DNA of 64,000 nt from assembly GCF_003265705.1 (NCBI RefSeq), contig NW_020312828.1:59004391-59068390 (forward strand), in the 5' to 3' direction. Within the stretch, counting starts at the first letter, position 1, and each line of letters opens with the position of its first letter. Below, in pieces: positions 1-11,789 of this stretch. Both the position numbers and the translations under genes were made by a program. The DNA comes from Callorhinus ursinus (lineage: Eukaryota > Chordata > Mammalia > Carnivora > Otariidae). The notes under the pieces are model-generated. The model searched no databases, was not told where the DNA came from, and was given only the letters and a program-made list of their open reading frames with translations.

Positions 1-105
1 TGTGAGGTAGGGGTCAAATTGTTTTGCTTTTTTTTTCATTTGCATATCCAATAATCCAACATTATGTATTGAATAGTCTATCATTTTCTCACTGCTCTGA
101 AAAAT
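1..105 (-). mobile_element. Old L1 fragment (ORF2 3' part, antisense)
   Basis: The first 105 bases read as the complement of a mammalian L1 ORF2 3' region: 'tgtgaggtaggggtcaa', then a T-rich stretch and 'ttgaatagtctatc'. The element enters from outside the window. It is probably the same copy as the antisense L1 at 340-1235, with diverged or inserted sequence between them. No intact reading frame remains. Confidence 0.7.
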
Positions 106-339
106 TCACCTTGTTTTATATTTTCTGTTTTCTGTTATTGGACTCTAATTTTGCTTCATTTCTCAAATTTCTGCTGACTTTAAGCAGAGGCTGATTAGCC
201 TTCAGCAACATGTTGCTCAATCGATGAAAAAATGAAACCAGAAGTTTAAACAGATAGGAACTGCTAACAAAACTTTCCCATTCTCTTTGCTTCATTATAT
301 CCTTATACAAAATAACTGTCTTTAACTACACTAGTTATG

Positions 340-1240
340 TTAATCCTTAATATCTATTAGAGCAAGTGTTTTCACTTTTTTCTTCTTCTTCAGAATTTCC
401 TGGCTAGTCTTGAATCTTTGTAATTCTATATAAATTTTAGAATAAGATTTTTAAATTCTGGAAAAAAAACTTGGAGTTTTGGATGAGATTGCACTCAATC
501 TACAAGTAATTTGAGGAGAACTGACATTTAAAAATACTGAATCTTCCAATCCATGAAAAGTTTTACCTCTCTCTTATTAAGGTTTTTCACATTTTCCCTC
601 AATTATAGTTTACATGTTTTTTGTAGAGATTTTGCACATCTTAGTGAAATTTATTGCCATGTTTTGCTTTTTAAATATTTTTGAAGTTACTGTAAATTAG
701 ACCTTTTTAATGTCCATAGGATTGTTAGTGATGTTTCCTTTTCCATTCCTCTTATTGTTTTGCTTCCTTTTTTTTTTTAATACTATTCAGTTTATCCAGG
801 TGCTTATAAATGTTTTAGTCTTTTCAAAGAATCCCCTTAGTTTTGTTAGGTCTCTATAATGTATATTTGTTTTCTATGTTAATAATTTTGGTTCTTATAT
901 TTATAATTTATTTTCTTCTATTCTCTTTAGGTGTCATTTGCTGCAATTTTCCCAAGTTGTTTAGAGCAGTGCCTAGCTCATTAATTTTCAGTCATTCACC
1001 TTTTCTGATATAAGGGCATGCATTTTTCCTAATAGCTTTAGCTGCACTCCAAAGTTTTGGTATGTAGTGTTTTGTTGTCACTCAGCTCAAAATATTTTCT
1101 AATTTTCATTCTAATTCATTCTTTGATATATATATTATTGTAGAAGTCAATTTTTAAATTTCTAAATATTTAGGGATTTTCTAGTAATCTTTTTTATTGA
1201 TTTATAGCTTGTTTGCATTGATTTCAATTTTTCTTGGACT
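340..1240 (-). mobile_element. Old L1 fragment (ORF2, antisense)
   Basis: On the minus strand this is a decayed L1 ORF2 (reverse transcriptase and upstream part). Plus-strand landmarks are 'cttccaatccatgaaaag' at 544, 'tcttttcaaagaatcccc' at 819 and 'gcactccaaagttttggtatg' near 1045, which lie in the order expected for an antisense L1. Many indels and stops suggest an old L1M-type copy. Confidence 0.7.
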
Positions 1241-2387
1241 GGAAGCAGAATGTAGAGGTAATGAGAAAATACAGAGACAAACCAAATGGTTGACTTGTTA
1301 GGTGTCAGTAAGCTGGTGATGAAATTTGGATTGTCTAGAAAAGCCAAAACAATGTTTTGTGGGGGTTTTTTTATTATGTTTTGTTTTGCTTTGTTTTTTA
1401 ACTAACATTAATTTATAAAGAAATATGATTTTTAATTATTCCATGAGATTACTTGTAAAGGTATATTGAACTAAGCATGATAAGAAAAAATAAATGTATC
1501 TTAAAGTCCTTTTTCTTTTTTAAAGGCTCAAAATCCTTAGGGTGATGGACTTTGGAGGAGAAATCCCTCCTAATTTTTTAGGTTGTTGTATATACAGACA
1601 GAGCCTCATTTATTTGGCCCACATTTGTTGAGCCCCTACTATGTGTCATGCATTCTGTAAAATAACCATGATCGGGAGAGCCAGAGTCTCTTTCCTCATA
1701 GAGCTTAAGGTCCAGCAGGTATTGGGAACTGAGTTAAAAATATGCCAGGGTACTATTTTGTTTGGGTCTGTTCTAAACAGCATAACCATGTATATATGCT
1801 AAGACTTCCTTAGGAAAAAAAATTATATGGTGCCATGTGTTTTTTCTATTAATAAACTCAAATTTTACAATAAAAAATGTTTTTCTAGTGTGCAAAGAGG
1901 ACTTAAGCACGTGTGGAAATAGTTATTTTTTTATGCAGCATAGAATTTGGACTTTGAAAATACATTACTTAAAATAGGCAGAAATTATTACTGTTGGAGT
2001 TAACTTTGCACAGATTTGCATCATTTAGGCAGAAGTTTAAAATGTTGTAAGGCAATTCAAGAGTATAGTGTACTCCATTTCTTAATGTCTTATGAGAGTT
2101 GCACCTTAAGATAAATTATATATGATCATCTGCTAAATCTACTAGTCAACTTTTTGCTCTATTTTTTAACAATAGGGAATGTAAGCCTTCATTATCAATA
2201 TCAATAAGTAGCAATATATCAATATAAAAAAAGCAGTTGGAGGTCATGTAGACTACCAAATTAAGTGGAAAAAAACATATAAGTCAAGCAATAAGAAGGA
2301 TCTATTTACTTTCCATCTTGCTCTAAGGTAAACTTGAATAAAACTAAGTAAAAAACATGCCTTAAAGAAAGAAAATAGGACAAAGTA
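1241..2387. other. Unique AT-rich DNA with a small L2 relic
   Basis: Mostly unassigned. Bases 1600-1720 ('gagcccctactatgtgtcatg' and 'catagagcttaaggtccagcag') look like the reverse complement of an L2 3' end. No open frame, promoter or RNA gene was recognised. Confidence 0.45.
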
Positions 2388-3067
2388 CAGTCATTCTTCA
2401 TTATTACAGATTCCATAATTACAAATTCACCTACTCACCAAAATGCACTTGCAACCCCAAAATCTATTATCAAAGCTGTTTCATGGCCATTCATAGACAT
2501 GTGAAGAATGTTAAAAAATTTGAGTTACCTTTAGAGCATATTCCCAATAGAGGTCAAACAAGATGATGTTCTGTCTTCTTGTTTCAGCTCTCATTCTGTA
2601 AATGATTATCTTTTTTGCAGTTTATTTAGTGCCACATTATTTGCAATTTTATGCTTTTTCTTGGTGATTTTACTGTTTAAAATGGACTCCAAAGCACAGT
2701 GCTGAAAAGTTCTGTAGTTTTCCTAAGCATGAGAATGATGTGCTTTATGGAGAAAATACATGTGTTAGGTAAGTTTCATTCAGGTATGAATCATAATTTA
2801 TTTATAATTCATATAAAATTTATATATAATTTAGTGTTGTGGCCATGAGTCCAAGGCTAATGAATTAATAATATCTATTAAATAAAATTTTTGTAGATAG
2901 AAACACACGTAAACCCCTGTGTACTGATAGGTTGATGACAATGTGACCAGAGACTCTCAGGAACCTAACCCTGTATTTCTCCTAGGAGCAATGGTTCAGT
3001 GTTCACTAGTTCATTGTTCATAGCAACTTTATACAACATAACTACTGTGAATAATAAGAATCAGCTG
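2388..3067. mobile_element. Tigger-like (TcMar) DNA transposon, internally decayed
   Basis: The element is flanked by TA on both sides (2386-2387 and 3068-3069). Its ends are inverted: 'cagtcattcttcattatt' on the left, and the complement of 'aataataagaatcagctg' on the right. Interior landmarks such as 'aacctaaccctgtatttctcc' and 'ggttcagtgttcactag' match the right half of a pogo/Tigger-class element as I know it. The length of about 680 bp implies internal deletion. No transposase frame is open. Confidence 0.75.
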
Positions 3068-3069
3068 TA

Positions 3070-4268
3070 CTTTGGTAGGAACTAGGAAGACAAAAGTTTG
3101 GTGAGCATCTGACAAATCTATACATGACAGTACTTAAGAGCACCCAATTTTAGCCAAAAGTGTTTTCTTGTTGCAGTCAAGGAAAAAAAAACAAACCAAA
3201 AGGGACTCAGAGACAGAGAATAATATGAAGTGAGAATTTGTCCCTAGGGGAACCAGGGGAGGAGAAAATAGAAGTTGAGATATCTATTATTTAAATAACT
3301 TTGGAAACTAGTCCAAAGTTTTCCACTTAAACAAAGTTCACTAGAAATCTTCAAAAGGGCATTCCATTCCCATAGGATTCGTCATTATCTCACCCTGGGT
3401 GGTTTAAGATATTGAAACTAGAAACATTTCCTTATTCATAAGAAGACATTTAATTTTGTGTGGTTTTTTTTTTAATTGGAGTATTCTTTTTTTTTTTTTA
3501 CTTATTTCACAAATACCCACTCAACCCTGTGTAGATATGTAGTCAAAATTCATCCAATGCCAAATATCGAGTACAATGCGTTGTGCACAGTAGGTCTCTA
3601 CAAATATCTGTTGAATTTATGAATTAAGGAAAAATTATTTATACACATTTGGGATTCAGGTGTGGAGATAGATATACCTGGCTATCAAGAGGCTATTTTT
3701 AAAGTCACGATACTCTTTATCCCATGAAGCAGTTCATCAGGAAAGCCATTTCAAAGAAATGATCTGCTATGCAGAAAGAACTCCCACCACAAATATGCTA
3801 ATTAATGAAAATGTCTCTTACTGTCTGTAAATAAATTATAAATATTTGATGAGAAATCTCAACTGTTCAAAGCAAATCACCTAGGTGCTATACTTGGATC
3901 CCCCCAAAATCAATTTAAAAATAGAATCAAATTGATTAAGTATGATTCTCCTCTAGAAACAGTCATTTTGCTATTGAACAGTAGACTATTATCTCAACAC
4001 TGGCATCAGTTTAAAACCACAAGCAGCTGGGCAAATGATTAGATCTGATTTATAGCCCATTTTCTTTAAAAACTCTAGCTATGAAGAAATTAATAGGGTT
4101 CTCAATATATCAATTATGAGCTTCAAAGAAAGGGCAAGGCTTGGTGGGGAATTAAGACTGGCATGAACGAGAACTGGAAATTATTTGTAAACTGAGAAGT
4201 TAATCAGGGTCAGAAAAGAGTCTTTGTGTTTGAGAGAGATAATAACATAATGTGTATTTATTCTAGAA
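3070..4268. other. Unassigned unique DNA
   Basis: No gene or clear repeat was recognised except 3560-3625 ('gtgcacagtaggtctctac' and 'ctgttgaatttatgaatta'), which resembles an L2 3' end in plus orientation. A poly-T run lies near 3488-3500. Confidence 0.4.
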
Positions 4269-4484
4269 CAGGGAATGGACAAACTCTGGCCTTTGGGCCA
4301 AATCTAGTCAATGGCCTGTAGTTACAGTTTTACTGAAACATAACCATAATTATTTGTTTATGCATATTTGACTGCATTCTCACTACAACAACAGATTGAC
4401 TAGTTAGATAAGACCTATGGCCCTCAGAGCCTAAAATATTTACTATGTGAACCTTTACAGAAAAAGTTTGCTAAACAACCCCTG
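4269..4484 (-). mobile_element. hAT-type non-autonomous DNA transposon
   Basis: Inverted ends: 'cagggaatggacaaact' on the left, and the complement of 'aagtttgctaaacaacccctg' on the right. Interior phrases such as 'ggcctttgggccaaatc' and 'cctaaaatatttactatgtga' are the complement of a common mammalian MER element that begins with 'cagcaaac' and carries 'taaatattttaggc'. The flanking 8-mers are only weakly alike. Subfamily not assigned. Confidence 0.65.
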
Positions 4485-7400
4485 CCCTATACTAATATTT
4501 TCTATGTAGAATTAAGAATAAGGCTCCATACATTCTGTTTGGTTTACTTTTTCTTTGCAGATGTTTTCAATAATTTCTTAATACTGAGTGAAATGCATAA
4601 TGTAAAATATCAAATTTGATTTCCAATGAATAAGGCTTCCTTCCTTTTTACTAGATGTTAGATCCTTGTACATTGTTTTTGCTTTTAGCATCTATCCCAT
4701 AATAAACTGTAATGCTTTATTAAACCAAATATTTCTGATACTAACTACAGAAAATTAGATTGAGAAAGCAGAATACTGTATAAGTAACATATAATAAGGT
4801 TATGTGATCTGAGTCTCTTTCTATTTTCATTTTTCACCCCATGGATCTAGGAGCTGATGCTGAAAAATTAAAAATAAGAGCATAATTGCTTGTCTCTGAC
4901 CTAAGCTTGTTGTCCACCTTGTAATCAGTTTTGCTGGAGTTTCAGTTTCTTACTTCTGATATAGCATATTATTTTTTTAAATAATACTTCATTTTGTTCA
5001 AATTAATCTGAAAAGATGTGTTGCTCTCATTTTTCAGTGTCATTATTTCCTTTGAACCCTGAAATTATTATTATATTAAATATTGTTTCAGTGCATTAAA
5101 TTGTATGGCCCTTACTGAAGAAATATAATATCCTTCTTAGAAAGTAATCAAACTCTTGGAGAAATATAGGTTAAATTATTTAAAATAAGTGAAGAAACAA
5201 AACCCCAACCCAATATTTAGCATTACATTTTGCCAAATATCATATTATAATGACACAAGGAAGAATAATAGAAAGCACATAACCAAAGCACACAGGATGT
5301 GGGTTACCATAGAGTTTGGTGAGCTATAAGCAAACTGATAGCCTTAACTTATTGAAGATGTAAATTGAGGGACATAGAATTATCTTGGCCAAAAGAAATA
5401 CATTTACATTTGATTGTCTAATGTTATCTTTTTGAAGCAAAATTAAGAATATGCAAATAAGTTTTACATTTTCTCAAACTTTTTGATGATCTAAAATATG
5501 TAATTGAATGGAACTTGAAGGGAATTATAATAAAATAGAAATTTTCCTGTTGTCTCAGAATTCCTGCTAAAGATTTTTAAAAAACCCTAATAGCTAATAA
5601 GCTTCTCTATATTCTGAAGAGGAATTCCTAGGCATATAGTTGCAGGATTTACTAAGATTTGACCAGATCTTCTGCATCCTTCACTCTCACTACCCATTAC
5701 AGCCCAAATAAGAGAAAGTCTCAAATCCATCAGAGAGAAGAGTTTATCTGTGTATTCAGTTTTATGATTATTAAAAACAGGGTAATATTCTCTGCCTTCA
5801 GGCTCCTTGGAAGCATGGTAGACAACAAATAATTTTTAATGTAAACATGTCCGAATATTGCATGGAACACACTTATTTTAAAATATGATTCCTTGTTTAC
5901 CTGAAATTCAAATTTAAGTTGATGACCCTTATTTTTATTTGCTAAATATGACAAGCCTCACTACAATGCAAGCGTGAATTAGTTAAAATACTGCTACTTG
6001 CTATGACAAACTCCAAAGTGTATAATGTTTCATGTATGATAGAATTTATTTCATGCTCATGAAAATTACAAAGGAGCAAGAAGCTCTTCTTTAATTGGAT
6101 CCAGATTTATTTCATCTTATGGTTCCATCATTTACAAAGGTGCCTTCCTAGATCTTTGTGCTTAGTTGGCTAAAGGAGGCAGATGTGAAAAGAATATGGA
6201 AGACTGTACATGGGAAGTTTTATGAGCTAGCCGTGGAAATGGCACCACACTCCTATTTCATTGGCTGGAACTCAGTCATATACCCATATCAAATTCAAGG
6301 AAAGCTGGGAAATGCAGAATAGCTTTATATCCAGAAAGAAAAGAAAATGAATTTGCTATACAACTATCCAATCTCTAGCACACTGAATTCCCTTGTACCA
6401 GTGGAAATTCTGGAAATGACTTCACCCAAAGTTTCTTTAAAGGACCTGGTCCAAGAAAGCATTTTCCATAGAGAAGAGATTCAGCAATGATAGACTATAC
6501 TGTATGTCTGTGGGTGATAAGAAGGGTTTCTAGGGATTAGACAGAGTATATTTCTCATATCAGTAAATTGTTCAATGTGAGGAACCCAAAAGATAATCTC
6601 CATGAGCCCACAAATACAATCCAAAAGAAATTCAGCATTGAGATACTTGTAACACTACACAGAACTTGAATGTTTATTCCTCTTTCACTAATGCCTTTTT
6701 TGCCCCTGTAGGAACCAGGAATACAAGGAAAGAAGATAGCTAGATGAAAGAACAGATTATACATCTATACTTCAGGTCAGGCCAATCTAAGAGGTAGGAA
6801 AAATGGGGAATTAAAATCTTTCAATGGAATGTGAGAATGAATTTATTTGGTTTGGACTAATCAACACATGAAAGTGGCCAGAAAACTGTCATTTCTATTC
6901 AGATGTACTCAAGGCTCAGAGGAGAAAGTTCTAAAACTCCATAATGTTCTATTTATAGCCCACATTACCATTCAGATTCCTCAATAACGTTGGTTATATA
7001 TGAAAAGGAGAAGTTATCAAGTGGGCTTTTCTAAATTCTGGATGTTTCTAGCCTCAAATAATACCTATTAGTAATCAATGAGTGTTTCCTCAGAAGCAAA
7101 CCTTTACTTTTTTTTTTTTTTTGGTTTGTTTGTTTTTTTTTAAATCCTACTGAATATTAAGTAACCCTGTGTCTTATACATAATTGAATTCCAGTCAGGA
7201 ACAGCTAAAGTACGGAACCAGATGGAAGTTTTCCTTCATGTTTTCTGGTGCAGATTTGTCCCAGGGGCCTAAAGCTCTAGTACAAGACTCAATTGCAGGG
7301 AAAAACAAAACAAAACAAAACAAAAAAGAGAGAAGAAGGAGAGTTGTGAAAATTGGCAATAAAAACTTGCTACAAATCATAATTGCTAATAAAAGGCCAC

Positions 7401-7849
7401 AGTTGTCCTCCTGATATCATTGCTTCTAGCATATAAAGTTCCCCTGGGTTATGCTTAAAATATTTTAAATCTCACACTAGGGTTATTAAAACTTAACAGA
7501 GAGTACTTATATTTTTAAAAGTATCATAAATATTTTACTGCAAACTGTTTTGAAATATATGAAAATAACATGTTCCAAAGATAACATTTTTGTTGTATTT
7601 CATTGTTGTAACTCATCTCTTAAACAAATCCCAAGTTCTCTAAATGACTAGCCAGGAAAAAATACTGAAAAAAGAAAAAGTAATAATCAGACAAGCATTC
7701 TACCAGGATATCTCTGTAATTTATCACCTATATGGGAAGATACTGGCTTTTACTTTTGAATAAAATAGGTGTTCAAGAAATGTCTTAAATATTGATGCAC
7801 TATCATTTCTATAAAAATTAATGTGTTGTTGATGCTTCAATTAGCAGAA
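4485..7849. other. Mostly unique, low-complexity AT-rich DNA
   Basis: No coding evidence. It contains a T-rich run (7108-7142) and a short AAACA-type repeat (about 7303-7326). Short open frames here lack codon structure or recognisable domains. No splice-flanked exon or RNA gene was recognised. Confidence 0.4.
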
Positions 7850-8000
7850 AAGAAGTATTGGAAAGAATGTAGATCAGCTTTATGTTATGACACTCTTTTT
7901 TTGGACATATATTCAATTTATTAATTTACCATTGTTTATAATTGCTAGAGGTTGGAAATAACATATCAAAAGGAAACTGGTTAAATACATTATGATTCTT
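7850..8000 (+). mobile_element. Old L1 3'-region fragment
   Basis: The phrases 'ttgtttataattgctagag', 'ggttggaaataacatatc' and 'aactggttaaatacattatg' match the sense strand of an L1 region just downstream of the reverse transcriptase. Highly decayed. Confidence 0.5.
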
Positions 8001-8009
8001 AATGTTATA

Positions 8010-8545
8010 ATGTGGATGGAACTGGAGGGTATTATGCTGAGCGAAATAAGTCAATCAAAGACATGCATCATATGATCTCACTGATATAAGGAATTCTTAA
8101 TCTCAGGAAACAAACTGAGGGTTCCTGGAGTGGTGGGGGTGGGAGGGATGGGGTGGCTGGGTGATGGACATTGGGGAGGGTATGTGCTATGGTGAGTGCT
8201 GTGAATTGTGTACGACTGATGAATCACAGACCTGTACCTCTGAAACAAATAATACATTATACGTTAAAAAAAAAGAGAAGATAAGAGGAAGGGTAAAATG
8301 AAGGGAGGGAAATCGGAGGGGGAGATGAACCATGAGAGACTATGGACTCTGAGAAACAAACTGAGGGTTCTAGAGGGGAGGGGGGTGAGGGTATGGGTTA
8401 GCCTGATGATGGGTATTAAAGAGGGCACATATTGAATGGAGCACTGGGTGTTATACGCTAACAATGAATCATGGAACAGCACATCAAAAACTAATGATGT
8501 AATGTATGGTGATTAACATAACATAATAAAATTAAAAAAAGAGTC
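8010..8545 (+). mobile_element. Carnivore-type L1 3' end, 5'-truncated
   Basis: It starts near 'gtggatggaactggagg' and ends in 'aacataacataataaaatt' plus an A-run. The 3' UTR has two related halves: 'aaacaaactgagggtt' occurs at about 8108 and again at about 8355, each followed by a G-rich stretch and a 'gatgaatcac' or 'aatgaatcatgg' block. This internal duplication appears to be normal for this carnivore L1 lineage. Divergence is low compared with the L1MA-like copies nearby. No clear target duplication was found. Confidence 0.8.
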
Positions 8546-8640
8546 CGTTTATTAAAAAGTAGAAGCCACATTTTTTCAACAATTTTTTTTTTATAATTCT
8601 CACAATGTCTCTCTAAAAATCATCTATTTTGTAAATCTAA

Positions 8641-9760
8641 ACTGATAAAGCCACTATGGAAAACAGTATGGAGTTTATTCAAAAAATTAAAAATAGAACT
8701 ACCATATATGATCCAGCAATCCCTCTTCTGGGTATACCGTTGACCCCTGAATGACATGGGTTTGAGTTGCATGCAACCACTTATATACAGATTGGTTTTC
8801 AGTAAATACAGTACAATGCTGTAAATGTATTTTCCTCTTCCTTATGATTTTCTCAATAACATTTTCTTTTCTCTAGCTTACTTTATAGAAACAATACAGT
8901 AAATAATACATATAACATAGAAAATATTAGTAAATCAACTGTTTTTCTTATTAGTAAGGTTTCTGGTCAACAGTAGGCTGTTAGTAGTTAAGTTTTTGGG
9001 GAGCCAAAAGTTATATGTGGATTCTTGGCCTCATGGGGGTTGGCACCCCTCACCCTTGTGTTGTTCAAGGCTCAACTGTACATCCAAAGAAAATGAAACC
9101 ATTATCTCAAGGAGATATCTGTACCCCCATGTTTGTCATAGCATTATTCGCAATAACCAAGATTTGGAAAAAAACTAAGTGTTCATTAACAAAAGAATAG
9201 AGCAAAAAAATGTAGTACATATATAGAATAGAATATTATTCAGCCTTAGAAAAGGAAGGAAATCCTGCTATTTGCAACAACGTGGATGAACTGGAGCATG
9301 TTAGGCTGAGCAAAATAAGGCAATCAGAGACAGACAAACACTACATGGTATCACAATCATGGGGACTCTGAAAAAAAAGTCAAACTTACCAAAGCATAGA
9401 ATAAAAAAGTAGTTTCCAAGGGCTGCGGGGTAGAAAAAATATGTAGAGGTTGGCGTTGGTAAAAGAGTACAAGCTACAGTTTACTTACAAGATGAATGAG
9501 GTCTGAGGACCTAATGTATAACATGGTGACTATAGTTGATAATACTCTATTGTATAACTGAAATTTGCTAAGAGAGTAGAACTTAAATGTATTCACCAAA
9601 AAAATAGGAGGAAGAGGTAAATACGTGGAGTGATGGATGTGTTAACTGACTTGTTGGGGAACCCTTTCACAATGTATCCGTATATCAAACCATCACATTG
9701 TGCTCTTTAAATACCTTATAATTTCATTTGTCAATTCTATCTCAATAGAGCTGAAAAATA
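8641..9760 (+). mobile_element. L1MA/L1MB-like 3' end, split by a DNA transposon
   Basis: ORF2 3' end and 3' UTR in sense orientation: 'aaaattaaaaatagaactacc' (8683), 'ggatgaactggagcatg' (9283), 'catggtgactatagttga' (9523) and 'ctcaatagagctgaaaaat' (9742). The element is interrupted at 8737-9078 by a TA-flanked transposon; the L1 sequence resumes directly ('gggtata' then 'catccaaagaaaatg'). No reading frame survives. Confidence 0.85.
8737..9078 (-). mobile_element. MER8/Tigger-like non-autonomous DNA transposon
   Basis: TA target duplications lie at 8735-8736 and 9079-9080. The terminal inverted repeats are clear: left 'ccgttgacccctgaatgac', right 'gttgttcaaggctcaactg' (complement 'cagttgagccttgaacaac'). 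The interior contains 'tcaacagtaggctgttagtag'-type sequence typical of this mammalian family. It sits inside the older L1. The orientation call is arbitrary. Confidence 0.8.
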
Positions 9761-10110
9761 TCATTTATTTTATCTATTTTAATAAATTGATTATCAGTTT
9801 CTAAAAAAATGTGCAAAGCAGGTATTCAATGACTTCATCAGATAAAAGAATCATCACACCCCACTACTTATTCACAAGTCACTTGGAAAGGCAATATGAA
9901 CACCAAAAGGATAGAAAATGTGTCAACTAGGAATTAGATTTGTTTTAAAAAAGAAAAAAGAATTAGATTTGTAAAGTTTATGCTCTTATGAGACCAGAGT
10001 GACCAAAAAATAGACTGATTTCTCCTACCTTCTGCTTCCCATGGTTGTATGTTCATTATCTTCATTCAGCACTTAACCAAATGATGGGCAGAGACAATAA
10101 TGCATGGTTA
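9761..10110. other. Unassigned DNA with a poly-A microinsertion
   Basis: Mostly unassigned. A 13-bp direct repeat 'gaattagatttgt' (9931-9943 and 9960-9972) flanks only an A-rich filler (9944-9959), the form expected for a target duplication around a bare A-tail. Confidence 0.45.
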
Positions 10111-10124
10111 AAATGCAAGCATGA

Positions 10125-10331
10125 GGGGCGCCTGGGTGGCTCAGTCGTTAAGGGTCAGCCTTCCGCTCGGGTCATGATCCCAGGGTCCTGGGATAGAGCC
10201 CCGCATCGGGCTCCCTGCTCAGCGGGAAGCCTGCTTCTCCCTCTCCCACTCCCCCTGCTTGTGTTCCCTCTCTCACTGTGTCTCTCTCTGTCAAATAAAT
10301 AAATAAATTCTTTAACAACAACAACAAAAAA
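10125..10331 (+). mobile_element. SINEC (tRNA-Lys-derived SINE)
   Basis: Full-length arctoid-type SINE: a tRNA-like head, 'gcctgcttctccctctccc' body and 'caaataaataaataaa' tail ending in an ACA-rich A-tail. Target duplications are 10111-10124 and 10332-10345 ('aaatgc[a/g]agcatga'), with one mismatch. Confidence 0.95.
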
Positions 10332-10347
10332 AAATGCGAGCATGATT

Positions 10348-10585
10348 CAAAGCATGGTTTTTAGAGACAAATTACCTGGGTCCAAATCTTGGCTCTTCTA
10401 TCTACTAGTTGCAAGACAAGACAGTCACAAACTATTTAAAATTTCTGTGTCTCATTTTCTTACAAATGAGGTGAGGACAATAATAATAATGTTACAAGGA
10501 TTCAGTGATTTAACATATATAAAACCACCTAAAGAGCCCAGGAAATAGTAAACACTATGTAATTGTTAGTGCTTCTTACCTCTGG
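10348..10585 (+). repeat. MIR SINE fragment
   Basis: Order of landmarks: 'acctgggtccaaatcttgg', a 'gtgtctcattttcttacaaatgagg' core and 'aataataataatgttacaag'. This is the classic MIR layout ('tctgtaaaatggg', then 'taataatagtacc'). Confidence 0.7.
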
Positions 10586-10624
10586 GACTTAACCTACCTT
10601 TGTTTATTTCTCTGTATCTGCTTA

Positions 10625-10818
10625 TATTGATTTTTTTCAATGGTAACCATTTTTAAGTGTACAATACAGAAGCATTAATTGCACTCACAATGTTGTGCAA
10701 CCATCCCCACTATCTAATTCAAAACCTTTTTCATCATTCCAAACAGAAACTCTTTGAATAATAACTCCCCATTTATCCCTTTCTTCATCCCCTGGTAAAC
10801 TTTAATTCTAAGCGTGGG
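10625..10818 (-). mobile_element. Old L1 3' UTR (antisense), left part
   Basis: Plus-strand phrases 'aatgttgtgcaaccatccc' and 'cccctggtaaac' are complements of an old L1 3' UTR. The L1 resumes at about 11790 after the SFT2D1 retrocopy. Confidence 0.75.

Positions 10819-11789
<971 letters not shown>

Noticed and set aside
10125..10200. tRNA-like heads (A-box and B-box-like motifs) in the SINEs
   Set aside because: They belong to tRNA-Lys-derived SINEs with tails and target duplications; none has an intact cloverleaf, so they are not tRNA genes.
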